Source: Carcinoscorpius rotundicauda
Taxonomy: Eukaryota; Arthropoda; Merostomata; Xiphosura; Limulidae
Assembly (NCBI GenBank): GCA_011833715.1
Contig: CM022398.1
Span: forward strand, 37,463,793 to 37,527,792
Direction of reading: 5' to 3'
Length of the DNA: 64,000 nt
Below the pieces are notes generated by a model, which did no database searches, was not told where the DNA came from, and was given only the letters and a program-made list of their open reading frames with translations. A program made the translations under genes and the position numbers. This document shows, in pieces, positions 25,701-36,950 of this stretch. How positions within the stretch are numbered: the first letter of the stretch is position 1; each line of letters starts with the position of its first letter.

Positions 25701-28700
25701 ATAATATTTGCATTGTTAGATGAATCCAGTGAACAAGAGCCATCCTGTAACATTGAACAAGTTTAGTTGTAATATTTATTTAGTGCCACAGATATGATGT
25801 TTGTTAGACGTACACATACAGAAGCTACATGAGTCACCACTTTCTAGACCTACTCCAACTGAATATTTTAACACAGAATGTGGATTGTAGCTGCTTGAGA
25901 ACCTAAATGTATACATTTTATCAATTACAGCTTGAGGCAACTTACTGTTAATGTTATGACTGTATAATTTCTGTTACATTTTTTACTATGTTTGCAGGAC
26001 AGTTGTGAACTATCCAAATACTTCAAAGTATCTCAGCAAAGTTCAAAATTTCCTTCAAACCAGTAGATTCCAACTGCTTGGACCAGCAGCAGTCCACAGG
26101 AAGATTCCAAACTAGTCTGGAAGACAGTAGAAATTGTGTGTGTGTGTGTGTTTTAAAATATAGCTACTTAACTGTATTCTTTTATAATGTAATATAAAAG
26201 TGCTTTAAAAAAGTCAATATACTGAAAACAATCCATGAAATTTTGGGATTGAAACTAGATGGGCCTGAGTCAATAACCATACTTTAGACTATGTTACAAT
26301 AACACTATGTAACAATATTTTTACTTTTTCTTGTTCCTGGGTAGAAAGCATTATTTCCCAATTGCTTATGCTTAAAGTAATTGTAAAAGACCTATTTTTC
26401 TCTTCAAACTTTGCTTTTGTGACCTGGAAGCATATAACAAAAACATGATAGGAAACTATATTTGGGAGCTGATACGTCAAAGTAATTTATATTACAGCCG
26501 CAAATCTCAAGAAACGACTCACTTCTAAACATTTTTGTATAACTTTAGTATAAATACATGTAAATCTTGATTTATATGTTGTATTGTTCAGACCTCATAT
26601 AAATGAAATGGTGCAAATTTGCCCATTTTTACATAGAAAATAAGTTAATGTCTAATTTCATTATACAGGTCACAAAAGCAGAGTTTAAGGGGAATAATGG
26701 CCATTTTCTTTACTTTTACAACATACACAATTAAGAAATAACACATACTATCCAGGAACAAAATTTGTGTTGCATAGTGTAATCAAACATTACACATGAC
26801 TAAAGAAATTACTATTATGACATCATAAGATCTGAAGATTTTAAGAATGACTTGTATAGTTATTCAGCATGGAAACAAGCAAGTTGCTTTAGCAACACCT
26901 GACCACTAACACCTATTAGCAGGATTCTGAACTATGTTTTTTACCCCATCTTTCTTCTCCACATTTTCCTCTTTCAGAGTCATATTCTATTCTTTTAAAA
27001 TGCCCTGTAATTTGTTTAATCTTGTCTCTAAGTACTGTAATTTTCTAAATATAAGATATATTTTTTCATTAAAAATTTATCTAGCAGTTAGGATGCCATA
27101 ATGTATAGTGAAAAAATATTTTTTTTACCACCAGTCCAGACCCTTTTTCCAATACATTTTCAACACTAATACATACTTATCAGAAATGCTGCATTTTGAT
27201 GGTATTTCATATTAATTCTGTCTGTTTCTAAGGTATAAGTGAGAATTGTCTTCCATTTTCAATATTTTTAAACATATTTTTTTCAAATAAAATGATCAAA
27301 AAAACTACAGTTATGGTCTTGGGATATAGAGAAGTATGTGTTCCAGACATTTATTAAATACTGGATGTGGCATTTATGGTCTACGCTAGTGCAATTTTTA
27401 TGAGTGGTGTTGGTTGCTTATATGTGAAGAATAAGATGTGGTCACATGTTATATATTGTATGTATTTGGTCAGTTAAAACTTAATTACATCTATGCTTAT
27501 TCTTTCACTCCTGATGTTTGCCTATTTTATGATATTCTTTCATCTAGGAATTGTTTTAAGTACCTTTATAGGATTACAAAAGTACACACAATTAGTAGTA
27601 ATTTTATTGATAATTACAAAACTATTTTTTATCTTGAAATAAAAGCTAAACAGTAAAAATGACAGAAACTACTGAAAAACAGATAATACTGAAAACCAAA
27701 TAACAAACAGAAATTTTTAAAGGCATTTATTCCCTTTTTTTTTATGCAAAAACAGCTCGTTTGGGTTGAGAAAATATTTTACATAGAAGAGCGAACAATG
27801 TTTCGACCTTCTTCGGTCATCGTCAGATTCACAAAGAAAGAAGTAACTGACCACATGTTTGGAAGGGGTTGTGTAACTGAGTGTCGCAATGTAGAGGGCA
27901 GGGTTAGATGTTTGAATATATAATTTTATCCATAATATTAATTATAATGGCGTTCCTTTATATTGGTTTATTTTTGGTTTAAGTTGTTGTATAAGTAAGG
28001 CTTCTTTAATTTTTCGTTTGTTTATGTTTGTTTCTTTATTTAGTATTTTAGTGTTTTCTATGGTTATGTTGTGTCCATTTGACTTGCAGTCTTCGAAAAC
28101 GTGTGAAGGTGACTTTTTATGTTCTTTGAATCTGGTTTCCATTTTTCTACTTGTTTCTCCTATATAGAAGTCGTGACAGTTATCACATTGTATTTTATAA
28201 ATAATGTTGGTGTGGTGTTTGTCAGTGTAGTTCTTACATAGTATAGACCTTAGTTTTGTGCCTGGTTTTTGAATAAATTTAGTGTTAACTGGAATGTTAT
28301 ATTTTGTTACTAGTTTTTGCCAAATGTTGGTTATTTGTTTGCTGATGTCAGGAATATATGGTATACAGCAGTATATGGTTTTGTGATTTTTTGATTTGTG
28401 AGATATATTCACTTTTGTTGGTTGATTTTGCTTTCTGTCTAGGTGTGTGCATATAATGTTTTCTACGGTTTGTGGAGGAAACTTATTGATGTTGATGAAG
28501 TATTGTTTTATTTTGTCTAATTCATCGTTAATTTTATCTGGTGAGCACAGTTTTATGACTGTGTTTATCTGGTTTCTTAGTATGTTGAGTTTTTGTTTTG
28601 TTTCATGTGCTGAGTCCCAAGGAATGTATAGTCCAGTATGGGTGATTTTTCAGTGGATTTCTGTTTTGAATTGTGTGTCGGTTCTTATAATTTTGAGGTT

Positions 28701-31700
28701 AAGAAATGATATTTGATTGCTTTCTTCATTGCAGATTTGATATTACCATCTAATGTAAACAGTTGAAGCAGCTGGGCATGTTGGGTTGTATTCTGTCAAT
28801 AATTATGGATGATGCCTGCTTTTAGTTTTATTTGAGCATTGATTTTGAGAACTTTGTTGGTAACAAGTATGTATATATTATTTTTTACTATTTCGTATTT
28901 GTGGTGTGAATGAACATTTAGTCACTCTATTGAGCACTCATGTTTTCCTGTGTCAGTATTAGTTGGTATTTCCCTTAAGAAAATTTCAGAAATTATTAAA
29001 TTTCACAGAACTGTGGACTCACTGAACTAAAGTTCTCTAAAGTGTTGATAGAAAAAATGACACTTTACTGTTTCAAGGTTTTGGTTGGTATCCAATGATG
29101 ATACAATGATAAATGGATCATGGACAAGTGTCATAGATAAAGCTAGGCCTCAACACATGTTAAGAATAGTTAGCTTCATATCCTCCACATAGAGAGGAGT
29201 AAAATCTCCAGAAAAAAAAAAATATTTCAATGGTCACAATAATCAACATTTTACACAAATATTATTAGAGCATTATCATACATCGAAATGAGAAACATCC
29301 CAATGAGTGACCTTACTATCCATGATGCCACACCTTACTGATCATTCCTGAACTCAAAATGAAATACTTTTTGAATTAGAAATAGAACATTATTAACCAA
29401 TAGTAAAGTTCCTACAAGTCTCCCTTAATCTTTACACCTAAGGTAACAAAGTTATTATTGGTTTCCATCTCTTTTTGACTTTTTTTTTTTTTAATAGGTG
29501 ACTGACAGAACACTGAGTGAGACTTATGGAAATATTTATGTTTAGGTAGATTATGCAATTAACATAATATACATGTCTCAGATTAGAATTTAGCAGCCAT
29601 GTTTTACTTGAAAAATTGGACTGGTTTGTCAGACCAGTAATGTAAGGATAAACAGTTGTTTGATAAACTTTACTGATTAATTTCATGTCTGCAAATTATT
29701 TTAGGCTTTAAGTTTTACCCTATAAACCAATCTGTGATAATGCATATTGCTATGACAATTACTGCCAAAAAAAAGGTAATTAGATATACTACTATTCTTT
29801 CAATCTACACAAACCTCATCTATGATGATTCTAATAACCAAAAAAATAAAAGGCAAGCTCTTATATCCATCTTCAGTAAATGTGCTATATAAGCAAAAAA
29901 TAAAAAAAGATACAGTTTCTAAAAGAATATAATAATACTGTCTACACTTCAAGATAAATTTTGCAAGTACTTTCCAACTAATATCTAAATCAAAATAAAT
30001 TTTAAAGACCTCTAATGAATGTAGAAATCAATGAGCATGCTATGGTGTGGTAATCACTTCACCAATTACATCACAGCATTAAATGTTCTTACCACCACAT
30101 GGATTTGCAACATAACAGTAATGCATAAAAGTTACATGTCACATTACTGTTTTATAAGTTCAAAAAAAAATTCAATTCCAACTATATCATTTCTCCCAGT
30201 TTTCAATACTCATCGCCAATCAATTATCTTAGCTTCTATATAGTTTAAGATCTTTGTGACAATCACAGTTATTTAAGAAAATAATAGTCGTATATCATGT
30301 AGAGTAATTCAATACTTCTCTATCATTTTCACTGCATAACGTATACCAATAATTTGTGTCACTTCTTATAAATGTTATGTTTATCTCTCATTTTTAAATG
30401 TAAAAAATATTAATTAGGTAAAGGAAAACTGTCTGTGATCTCTGCATGTTCTCACCTAAAATGTATATATTTTCAAATATGAAGTGAATTATGTGATTAC
30501 ATAACACAGTGCACATACAGTCTTGTATGTCTCTTTTACATGTACAGTATAAATATTTTGATGCAAGAAATTCTGGTCACCATAAAAAGTAAATAAACTC
30601 CCATTAAAAACAGTTCTCTAGGATTTTGTGTATGGAAAATGTTATATTGCATGTACATAGTACTATTGTCATGCAGTGCTTATTTTACCAAAGGTATATA
30701 TACTTTATACAGCTGTAATGTTTGTGGTAATTATAATTAAAACATTTTCACATCTTTTCAGATACTTGTTGCACAGTGTTTCATGCATGCTGTATGAGGT
30801 GATAGCACTCATGAAAACTATGAAACAAAAATAAATTACATATACTTGCAATTTTGTAAGGCAAAACACTTATGTCTGCAGCAAGTTGTTCATGCCTCAG
30901 ATGTTCATCTATCTCAGTAGCACCTGCAAATTAAAAATGTGAAAGTTGCTCCCTATATTATTTCTGTTGAAACTGTGTTCAGAGCTTTTTTACACATCCT
31001 ACAGTATAAAAGAATATACTTCACAGAGATGAAATTTGAAACGTACAGTTTTACTCTATTTAAAGTATTAATATTTGATTAATGTTTTCATATTTTGAAA
31101 ACAAATTACTTACAGTAAAATTATAAACAATACATGCTGATCATTTGTCAACTTAGACTTTGAACCTATGGTTATTACTATTTCAGAGACATTTATGTTT
31201 CACTTAGAGCTTTGCTATAGCTGAAATAAATTCCAATTTCACCATTCTGTAACCAAAACAAATAATCTTTTAAGTATAAATATTTAGGTAAATTTTCATA
31301 CAAGTTACTACACAAAATTGTTCAGTAAATGTTGTTTGGACCTGTTTTAGTGTCATGCCGTTTTGTAATTCCTGTCTCTGTCCTGTGAAGAAATACCCTC
31401 TCTGCTTAAGCAGCCAGTCATTCAACAGAACTCTAAATTGCCAAGTATCAGAAAAAAAATGATCAGTTTATTTGTTGTTTAAAATTTCCTTTTTCTTTGC
31501 TGTTCAAGGTCATTTTATTCTCTGCATATTGTGGATATTACACTAGTGTGCCTTAATACTATGTTTTACCTGAATTTCCTTTTACTGTTTAATATTTTAA
31601 AGTAAATGTAAAGATACTGTCTATTAATTGTTCTCCAAGTTCATAAAATGATGAACTGAGATAATTCATTATTTATACATCTTCTAAACTTCTTTTGGTT

Positions 31701-34165
31701 TAAAACAAAAGTATCTTTAGAATGAAAAACTAAATGTCATATGCAAAGAAATATACATTTCAGCATAAGTTTACTATTAGTAATATAACACAAAAGCATT
31801 CCAAAACATTTAGAGTACTGGGTCTTGAAAATTTATATGAAGTGTTTGTATCAACAAGTTAAACAACAATTAGTTCAACTACTGTAAGCTATAAAAACTA
31901 CAAAAAGTTGTTTGTTGTGTTAGTAAACATCATTATTAATAATTTAAACTAAAAATATGAAATAAAATAAGCTTATAATACCATGGTCTCACCTAGAAAA
32001 ACATCATATTTGTCTGGAATGTTTCTTATACGCTGAGATTATTGATGAGAGAGATTTCATTCAAACATTTTGAATTTATAGTTTGAACATTCCTATATAA
32101 TATCTTACATAATACATTCTGTTTACTTACAATGTCCACCAAATATCAAGAGCAGATATCCATTGTATTAACAAGAATGTCTTTTCATTGTGGGGAGATT
32201 ATACTATCAAATTATCTTCAATATTTTTATTATCTCGAAACCTACAAGAATCAATATAATATTATGTTTCCTGGTGAATATCCCTTGGTAAAAATATTAA
32301 CCCTCCATACTTATACCAACTTCCTGAATTTAAGTGTCTTCCACAGCAAAACTCTCAGTGTCAGAGAAAATTGGCTGTTTGTGATCCACTGTGTTTCCAT
32401 CAAAAGATGGCATCAGAAACTATGCAATTGCTCATGCTTACAAGCAGGTATCAGAACATTACAACAGTGAAATGTTTGTTTTCATTATTGAGACATGCAA
32501 TTATGATATTGAAACACTTAATAAAATAAATTTTATAGTCATACTTTGTGTTTAAAATGTACACATTTTTAAAAAGCTAATTATTTATGTAACACAAAAT
32601 GAAAGTTATTTTATTTAATCATGTCAGCAAGGAACAAGGTGTGTAAAGCATTGTAAATACCAAAGTTGTTCATACTGTTTAGATTACTTTTGCTGAAATT
32701 GAACTAAAAGGAGACTAAAAGTATTGAATATATGGTATCAGTTCAGTTTCATTTTCCTTATTGCTTAACTTACAGGAAGTTGAGTTGCATGTTTTCTCTC
32801 AGTTATATACAAATATCTTCAATTTACAATTAACATACGCAATTTCAAACAATCAGCAATGCATGTATTCTTTGTTTAAAATACCCCAACAAAAGTGGCA
32901 ATTAGATTTTGAGTATAATATCTTTACCTGATGGTGACAAAGCTCTAATACTATAAAATTCATCACTACACTACTAGGAAGGTATAACATGTTGAAACTA
33001 ATTTGGTTTGAACTGTGCTGAGTAACACAAACTGAAATAGAAAGCAAACATACTTTTGGGAGGAGTAATAAACTACCGTCAGCTGTTTTTAGTGTAAAAC
33101 ACAAAAAAATTATACTTTCTGTTCCTACTTGCATATACTTGATTGAGTAATGAGTGAGTGACCAGACATCCCAGTTTTGCTTGGATGGTACAGTTTTTTT
33201 AGTAGTTTGTCCCAGTGTCCCCCCAAAAATTCTTGAGATATACAAAATATTCTGGTTTTATGATAACATCAAACTGTCAGTCACACAGAATCACAAATGC
33301 AATAGGACTCATTGAGTTGCTTATTGTTATATTGTGAATCCCCTACTGTCAAACTCTCTCAAAGTTCCATATATATATAGTGAGAAATCCAATTTTTCCT
33401 TGGGTTTTTGGTTATTAGTACTTTCATATACATACCTATAGCAACTGGTGAATATGGGACGACCACCAAAGAAGTAACTTAAATTATTTCTGGAACAACT
33501 CCAATGTTAACATACTTGAAAATAGTGTGAAACAGTTCAATAAGTTTAAATTAAATTAAAGTTATTTTAAATTGGTAATAACCATTTTGAAATTATGGGT
33601 AAAGTTTAGGCTGTCACAGTTTTTTGGCATAGAAACCTGATAACTTTAATAATAAGGTGTTCTCAAACCATTCATTCTTGTACTACACATCATTTATCAA
33701 TACACATTAACCATTAATTACTGAATTACCCAAAGTTCTACACAGTAACACATAATAAATTTTCAAAAAAAACAAAACAATTCAACATGATAACATACCT
33801 CAGTCCTCAGTATATAAATTCGGAAACACGTTTCGTCGCAAAAACGTAAAACACTTAATCTCAGAATTTTATATTTTAGTTGGGAATGTATTTTGTTAAA
33901 TTTATTTTAACATTTTCAAAGCAAAGTGTCTTTGCAATTGGTCGTCGCATAAAATCTAAATAGAGCAAGTGGTAAAAATATAAGATCAGCCCAACTTACT
34001 AACAGTAACAACAACTTAGTAAAACGTTTATAAATATATCATATACTGGTATTCTACTAATAGTAGTATGTAAATATAAACAAGAAATATAAAATATAGA
34101 TCAATTGTTATCGCTTTTTAATAAGCCTTTCAGAAAAATAATGAATATTAACCGAAACTTACCAT
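22686..34165 (-). CDS. Kelch-repeat protein gene, 5' part (five exons)
   Basis: Five pieces join in phase: ATG (34165-34163) | 32032-31993 (40 nt) | 30923-30846 (78 nt) | 24884-24717 (168 nt) | 22765-22686 (80 nt), 123 codons in all. Residues 1-40 form an N-terminal segment (RIRNIPDKYDVFL, then EIDEHLRHEQLAADISVLPY). Residues 44-96 form a Kelch blade: W44, P60, R63, H66, G80-G81 and LKDLWKYDP. Residues 97-123 open the next blade with W101, a PP pair and HTMVSW. Kelch blades build beta-propellers that bind protein partners; no BTB domain precedes this one, so it is not a standard cullin adaptor of the KLHL type. The C-terminal blades were not found. I do not know the specific orthologue. Confidence 0.72.
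22766..24716 (-). other. Kelch gene intron 4
   Basis: AT-rich. It contains a short (GT)n tract at 24555-24572 and nothing else I can identify. Confidence 0.55.
24717..24884 (-). CDS. Kelch gene exon 4 (first blade)
   Basis: Acceptor ATTCCTTAG, donor CCTG|GTGAGT. It encodes MWSLASVDSSNKD ... CVRSKHAVCMTEEGLFYLHG and PLKDLWKYDP, a clear Kelch motif (W, R-x-x-H, GG, LW-x-YD). Phase 1 in, phase 1 out. Confidence 0.85.
25031..25172. repeat. Dispersed repeat, copy 1
   Basis: About 140 bases, recognisable by 'gtaattttattgataatta', 'cttgaaataaaa-ctaaacag' and 'gaaatttttaaaggcattta'. Same orientation as 27590-27731. Lies in intron 3 of the Kelch gene. Confidence 0.8.
26303..26779. mobile_element. 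Fold-back / terminal-inverted-repeat element
   Basis: The left arm 26303-26427 begins cactatgtaacaa and holds 'ttgttcctgg' and 'gcttttgtgacctgg'. The right arm 26665-26779 is its diverged inverted copy (caggtcacaaaagc ... ccaggaacaaaa ... catagtg). About 237 bases separate the arms. The left arm also matches the leader of the protein-coding element at 62834-62960, so this looks like a non-autonomous relative. Flanking target duplication was not evident. The open frame on the minus strand across the left arm is not conserved enough to be a gene. Confidence 0.6.
27590..27731. repeat. Dispersed repeat, copy 2
   Basis: Second copy of the 25031-25172 repeat. The Penelope element at 27744 begins only about 12 bases after the repeat ends. 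Confidence 0.8.
27794..27826 (-). ncRNA. Candidate hammerhead-ribozyme core in Penelope tail, copy 1
   Basis: The reverse strand reads CTGACGA, then a hairpin GACC-GAAGAA-GGTC, then GAAAC-ATT-GTT. This has the hammerhead order CUGANGA / stem II / GAA-A / minimal stem III (AC..GU) / UH. Penelope-like elements are known to carry minimal hammerheads. I could not find a paired stem I, so activity is unproven. Confidence 0.4.
27942..28412 (-). pseudogene. Penelope GIY-YIG endonuclease segment
   Basis: An open 156-codon frame. The family's 'Y.i.C..C...YIGeTsR....R..EH' core is visible at residues about 70-100, with a CDNC pair ahead of FYIGETSRK and the arginine and EH further on. It would nick DNA for insertion in an intact element. 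Listed as a pseudogene because the parental ORF is truncated and interrupted upstream. Confidence 0.82.
28746..30845 (-). other. Kelch gene intron 3, remaining part
   Basis: AT-rich, no exon or recognisable repeat. Confidence 0.45.
30846..30923 (-). CDS. Kelch gene exon 3
   Basis: Acceptor TTTGCAG, donor GCAA|GTATAT. Two leading bases, 25 codons (ATEIDEHLRHEQLAADISVL and five more) and one trailing base. Phase 1 in, phase 1 out. Confidence 0.65.
30924..31992 (-). other. Kelch gene intron 2
   Basis: AT-rich, nothing recognisable. Confidence 0.5.
31993..32032 (-). CDS. Kelch gene exon 2
   Basis: Acceptor AATCTCAG at the high end and donor CTAG|GTGAGA at the low end. It encodes RIRNIPDKYDVFL plus one base. 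The 40-nt length leaves phase 1, as exon 3 needs. Confidence 0.55.
32033..34162 (-). other. Kelch gene intron 1 (if exon 1 is right)
   Basis: AT-rich. The plus-strand open frame at 32132-32470 and the minus-strand one at 32853-33245 have no protein-like pattern. A donor-like CTGAG|GTATGT on the minus strand near 33797 could mark an alternative untranslated first exon. Confidence 0.4.
34163..34165 (-). CDS. Kelch gene exon 1 (start codon only)
   Basis: The reverse strand reads TTCATG|GTAAGT, a strong donor directly after an ATG. Phase 0 matches the next exon. The alternative is that the true start lies in an exon I missed, joining at phase 0. Confidence 0.4.
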
Positions 34166-34375
34166 GAATAAAAATTATTATTTAATGACCCATAGAGACA
34201 CAATTGCCATTCATTATAAGTATAAACAAATTATTATGCCCCATCTATTGAGGTAAAAGTAAAACTAATCACTATTCGCCAAAATAGGCAAGCTTAAATT
34301 TTTGTCAAGTGTGAAAACGCATATTAATAAATCTGCTTTTGTGACTTTAAACGTGTTATTTTTAATTATTACTTT

Positions 34376-34391
34376 CGGAATATGGCGGCAT
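34376..34391. promoter_or_regulatory. YY1-like motif near the Kelch gene 5' end
   Basis: cggaatatggcggcat contains ATGGCGGC in the extended YY1 context that is common close to metazoan transcription starts. It lies about 210 bases upstream of the proposed Kelch start codon. A single motif match; suggestive only. Confidence 0.3.
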
Positions 34392-34446
34392 ACATATTTA
34401 TTAATTTACTGTAAACAGTAAAAGAAAAAAATTAAAGTACTAATCA

Positions 34447-34705
34447 GGCCCGTCATGGACAAGTGTGTTAAGGCGTGCAATTCGTAATCTGAGGGTCGCG
34501 CCAAACATGCTCGCCCTTTCAGCCGTGGGAGCGTTATAATGGTACGGTCAATCCCACTATTCGTTAGTAAAAGAGTAGCCCAAGAGTTGACGGTGGGTGG
34601 TGTTGACTAGCTGTCTTCCCTCTGGTCTTACACTGCTAAATTAGGGACGGCTAGCACAGATAGCCATCGAATAGCTTTGTGAAAAATTCCAAAACAAACA
34701 AAAAT
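34447..34705 (+). mobile_element. tRNA-derived SINE (family 1)
   Basis: tRNA-like head (gttaaggcg ... cgtaatctgagggtcgc) followed by the body 'catgctcgccctttcagccg', 'aagagtagcccaagagttg', 'aaattagggacggctagc', and an AAACAAACAA-type tail. A short deletion removes the B-box region. Confidence 0.85.
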
Positions 34706-34949
34706 ACTAATCATTTATCTTGTTTCAACTCATTATGACAATCAGAATATTGCTAGTAGAGTAAAAATTCAAATTCACGTTACGACTTTATACATCTGGT
34801 AAACGTTTTAGCCAATTAGACTACCGCTATACTCTTTTTTTACTTCATTGATTATAACGATATGCCAGTCTTTGAAATTTCTAACAATTACTGTTAAGAG
34901 CCATGGGTTTGTTCGTTAGGACAACGCTGTTGGAGGACTATTTGAATTT

Positions 34950-35074
34950 CCCCCCAGTGGCTCAGCGATATGTCTGAGGATTTACAACGCTAAAAAACGA
35001 GTTTCAATATCCGTGGTAGGCTGAACACAGACAGCCCAGTGTGTAGCTTTGTGATTAATTCAAAACAACAACAA
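34950..35074 (+). mobile_element. tRNA-derived short SINE (family 2)
   Basis: A-box-like 'agtggctcagcg', then 'tttacaacgctaaaaa', B-box-like 'gagtttcaatatccg', then 'gtgtagctttgtg-ttaatt' and an ACAACAA tail. This is a second SINE family of about 125 bases, different in body from family 1. Confidence 0.7.
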
Positions 35075-35396
35075 GTATTTGAATTAATTGTCCTTAATTT
35101 TGAAGTAATAAACTAGAGGAAAGGTAGATATTGAATATCAACCATAGTGAATTTGAAAGTGCATGTGTTTTCTTGATAGCAAAGCCGCATCAGGCTGTCT
35201 GCTGAGTCCGACGGTTTGAAAGTGACATAAAGTCTTCACTGCTGAAAGAGTGAGCATGTTTGGTGATATATTTTGTATTCGTGACACGCAATATGCGAGT
35301 TGAGGGTTCTTACTACCAAGCCATGTCAGGCTTTTTGAAACTATATAAATTAATCAGATTTCTAGGAATACAGCCCTCGTCTGTAACTTAGCATTA

Positions 35397-35672
35397 GTTG
35401 TTGTTTTTTTATTTTCGTGCAAAGCTACACGAGGGTTATTTGCGCTAGCCATCCCTAATTTAGTAGTGTAAGATTAGAGGGAAGGCAGCTATTCATGACC
35501 ACCCACCGCCAAATCTTGGGCTACTCTTTTACCAACGAATAGTGAAATTGACCGTCACATTGTAATGCCCCCGTAACTAAAAGGGTGAGCATGTTTGGTG
35601 TGACGGGGATTCGAATTTGCAACCCTCAGATTACGAGTCGAACGCCTCGACCCACCTAGCCATGCCGGGCCG
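35397..35672 (-). mobile_element. SINE family 1, inverted
   Basis: The complement of the family 1 order: tail, 'gctagccatccctaattta', 'cttgggctactcttttacc', 'gtgagcatgtttggtgtga', and the tRNA-like head ending 'catgccgggc'. Confidence 0.85.
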
Positions 35673-36223
35673 CCGCAGTTTATATCTTTCTCTGTAATAC
35701 ATTTATTTACATTTTCACCCAAGACATAAAAATGTAGGAGTAAAAAAGTGATTCACAGACAGAGAGGATCTCCAAGAAAGGTGACGTGAGAGCGAGATCC
35801 GAATGCCGACTTTCCAGTGACAAGCTCTAGAGCCCTAAAGGTGCATGCTAAATTTGACTGAAATCGATTAAACACACGATTTTGTGTGTGCGAAAATCGA
35901 ATACACAGACAATAGTTTTATTTTTAACGTATGGATAACGTTGCTGCCAAATTACTGATAAAAATTAAAGCTTTACTATTTTTGTGGAGCTGAATAGTCT
36001 TAAAAAATGAGGCATCTTTTGAGTTAACCTTTTCACTGTGTGTAAGACACACAAGCAAAATAAGCAGTGATATAAAGGCACGTTTTCAGTGACATTCACA
36101 GAAATTTTCAAATAAATGACCTAAATTAAAGAAAGGAACAAAGCTTTATTGCTACAATAAATTTGCCTATAATGTATTCAAAAGATGGTAGAAGGAAACT
36201 GACAGTGTAAATAGAAATATACA
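35673..36223. other. Non-coding DNA between SINEs
   Basis: Nothing recognisable. Confidence 0.5.
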
Positions 36224-36500
36224 GGACCGGCATGGCCAGGTGGGCTAAGGCGTTCGACTCGTAATCTGAGGGTCACGGGTTTGAATTCCTGTCACACCAA
36301 ACATGCTCGCCCTTTCAGCAGTGAGGGCGTTATAATGTGATGGTCAATCCCACTATTCATTGGTAAAAGAGTAGCCCAAGAGTTGGCGGTTGGTAGTGAT
36401 GACTAGTTACTTTCCCTCTAGTCGCGCACCGCTAAATTAGGGACGGCTAGTGCAGATAGAATTCGAGTAGGTTTGCGCGAAATTCAAAAACAAACAAAAA
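36224..36500 (+). mobile_element. SINE family 1
   Basis: Near full length, with head 'ccggcatggccaggtgggc', intact B-box region 'cgggtttgaattcctgtcac', body and AACAAA tail. Confidence 0.88.
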
Positions 36501-36950
36501 TATACATATAAATTTACGGTTCAACCGTCAAAAACCAGCAAAGCGTTAGAAACCAATAAATCTAGAATCCGTAACAAATATAAAGTACACTACAGTTGTA
36601 TGTTCTTCACGTTTTTCTTAATTTGTGTATGGCTTTTTCAAAATCAAAGACGTATTAAAATAGAATTTCAGATACATCTTTTGTCTTCCTCAATGCGTTG
36701 TTGCTATAAAATAAGCTGAATAAGTGAATGAAACCTCTTTAGAATTGAAATGTATACTTATGATAGGTCGAATCTTTTAAGTTAAGACTCTCTCCATGTT
36801 AAGAAAAGCCATCCTGGTCCAATAGCTCAACAGCAAATTAAAAAACCTTATAAAGCTACAAGTCGTGGCTTGATCCATGCGATGAATGTAAGTGATTATG
36901 CAGCTCTACATTCTAAATAGCGAAACAGACCTAACACTCGTTATTATCTA

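Larger units (their letters stand above)
27744..28745 (-). mobile_element. Penelope-like retroelement, 5'-truncated, GIY-YIG end preserved
   Basis: The minus-strand frame gives ESNQISFLNLKIIRTDTQFK (28.72-28.66 kb), then THTGLYIPWDSA, KQKLNILRNQI, and ends with the endonuclease part: YKIQCDNCHDFYIGETSRK, METRFKEHKKSPSHVFEDC, and a C-terminus LKPKINQYKGTPL closing at 27942. Penelope elements join a telomerase-like RT to a GIY-YIG nuclease, and this is the last third (end of RT, linker, nuclease). In this copy an in-frame TGA (before KITHTGLY) interrupts the linker; the nuclease frame from 28412 to 27942 is open for 156 codons. The core RT is absent. The 3' tail runs to 27744 and holds a conserved hairpin annotated separately. 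It sits in intron 3 of the Kelch gene, same strand. Confidence 0.85.

Noticed and set aside
32132..32470. 112-codon open frame on the plus strand
   Set aside because: No motif, no convincing splice sites, and it lies in the proposed first intron of the Kelch gene on the opposite strand.
32853..33245. 130-codon open frame on the minus strand
   Set aside because: Composition is not protein-like, no Kelch features, and no acceptor or donor in a useful phase.
36224..36310. tRNA gene suggested by A- and B-box-like sequence
   Set aside because: The block is the head of a SINE with the full SINE body attached; it lacks a foldable acceptor stem.
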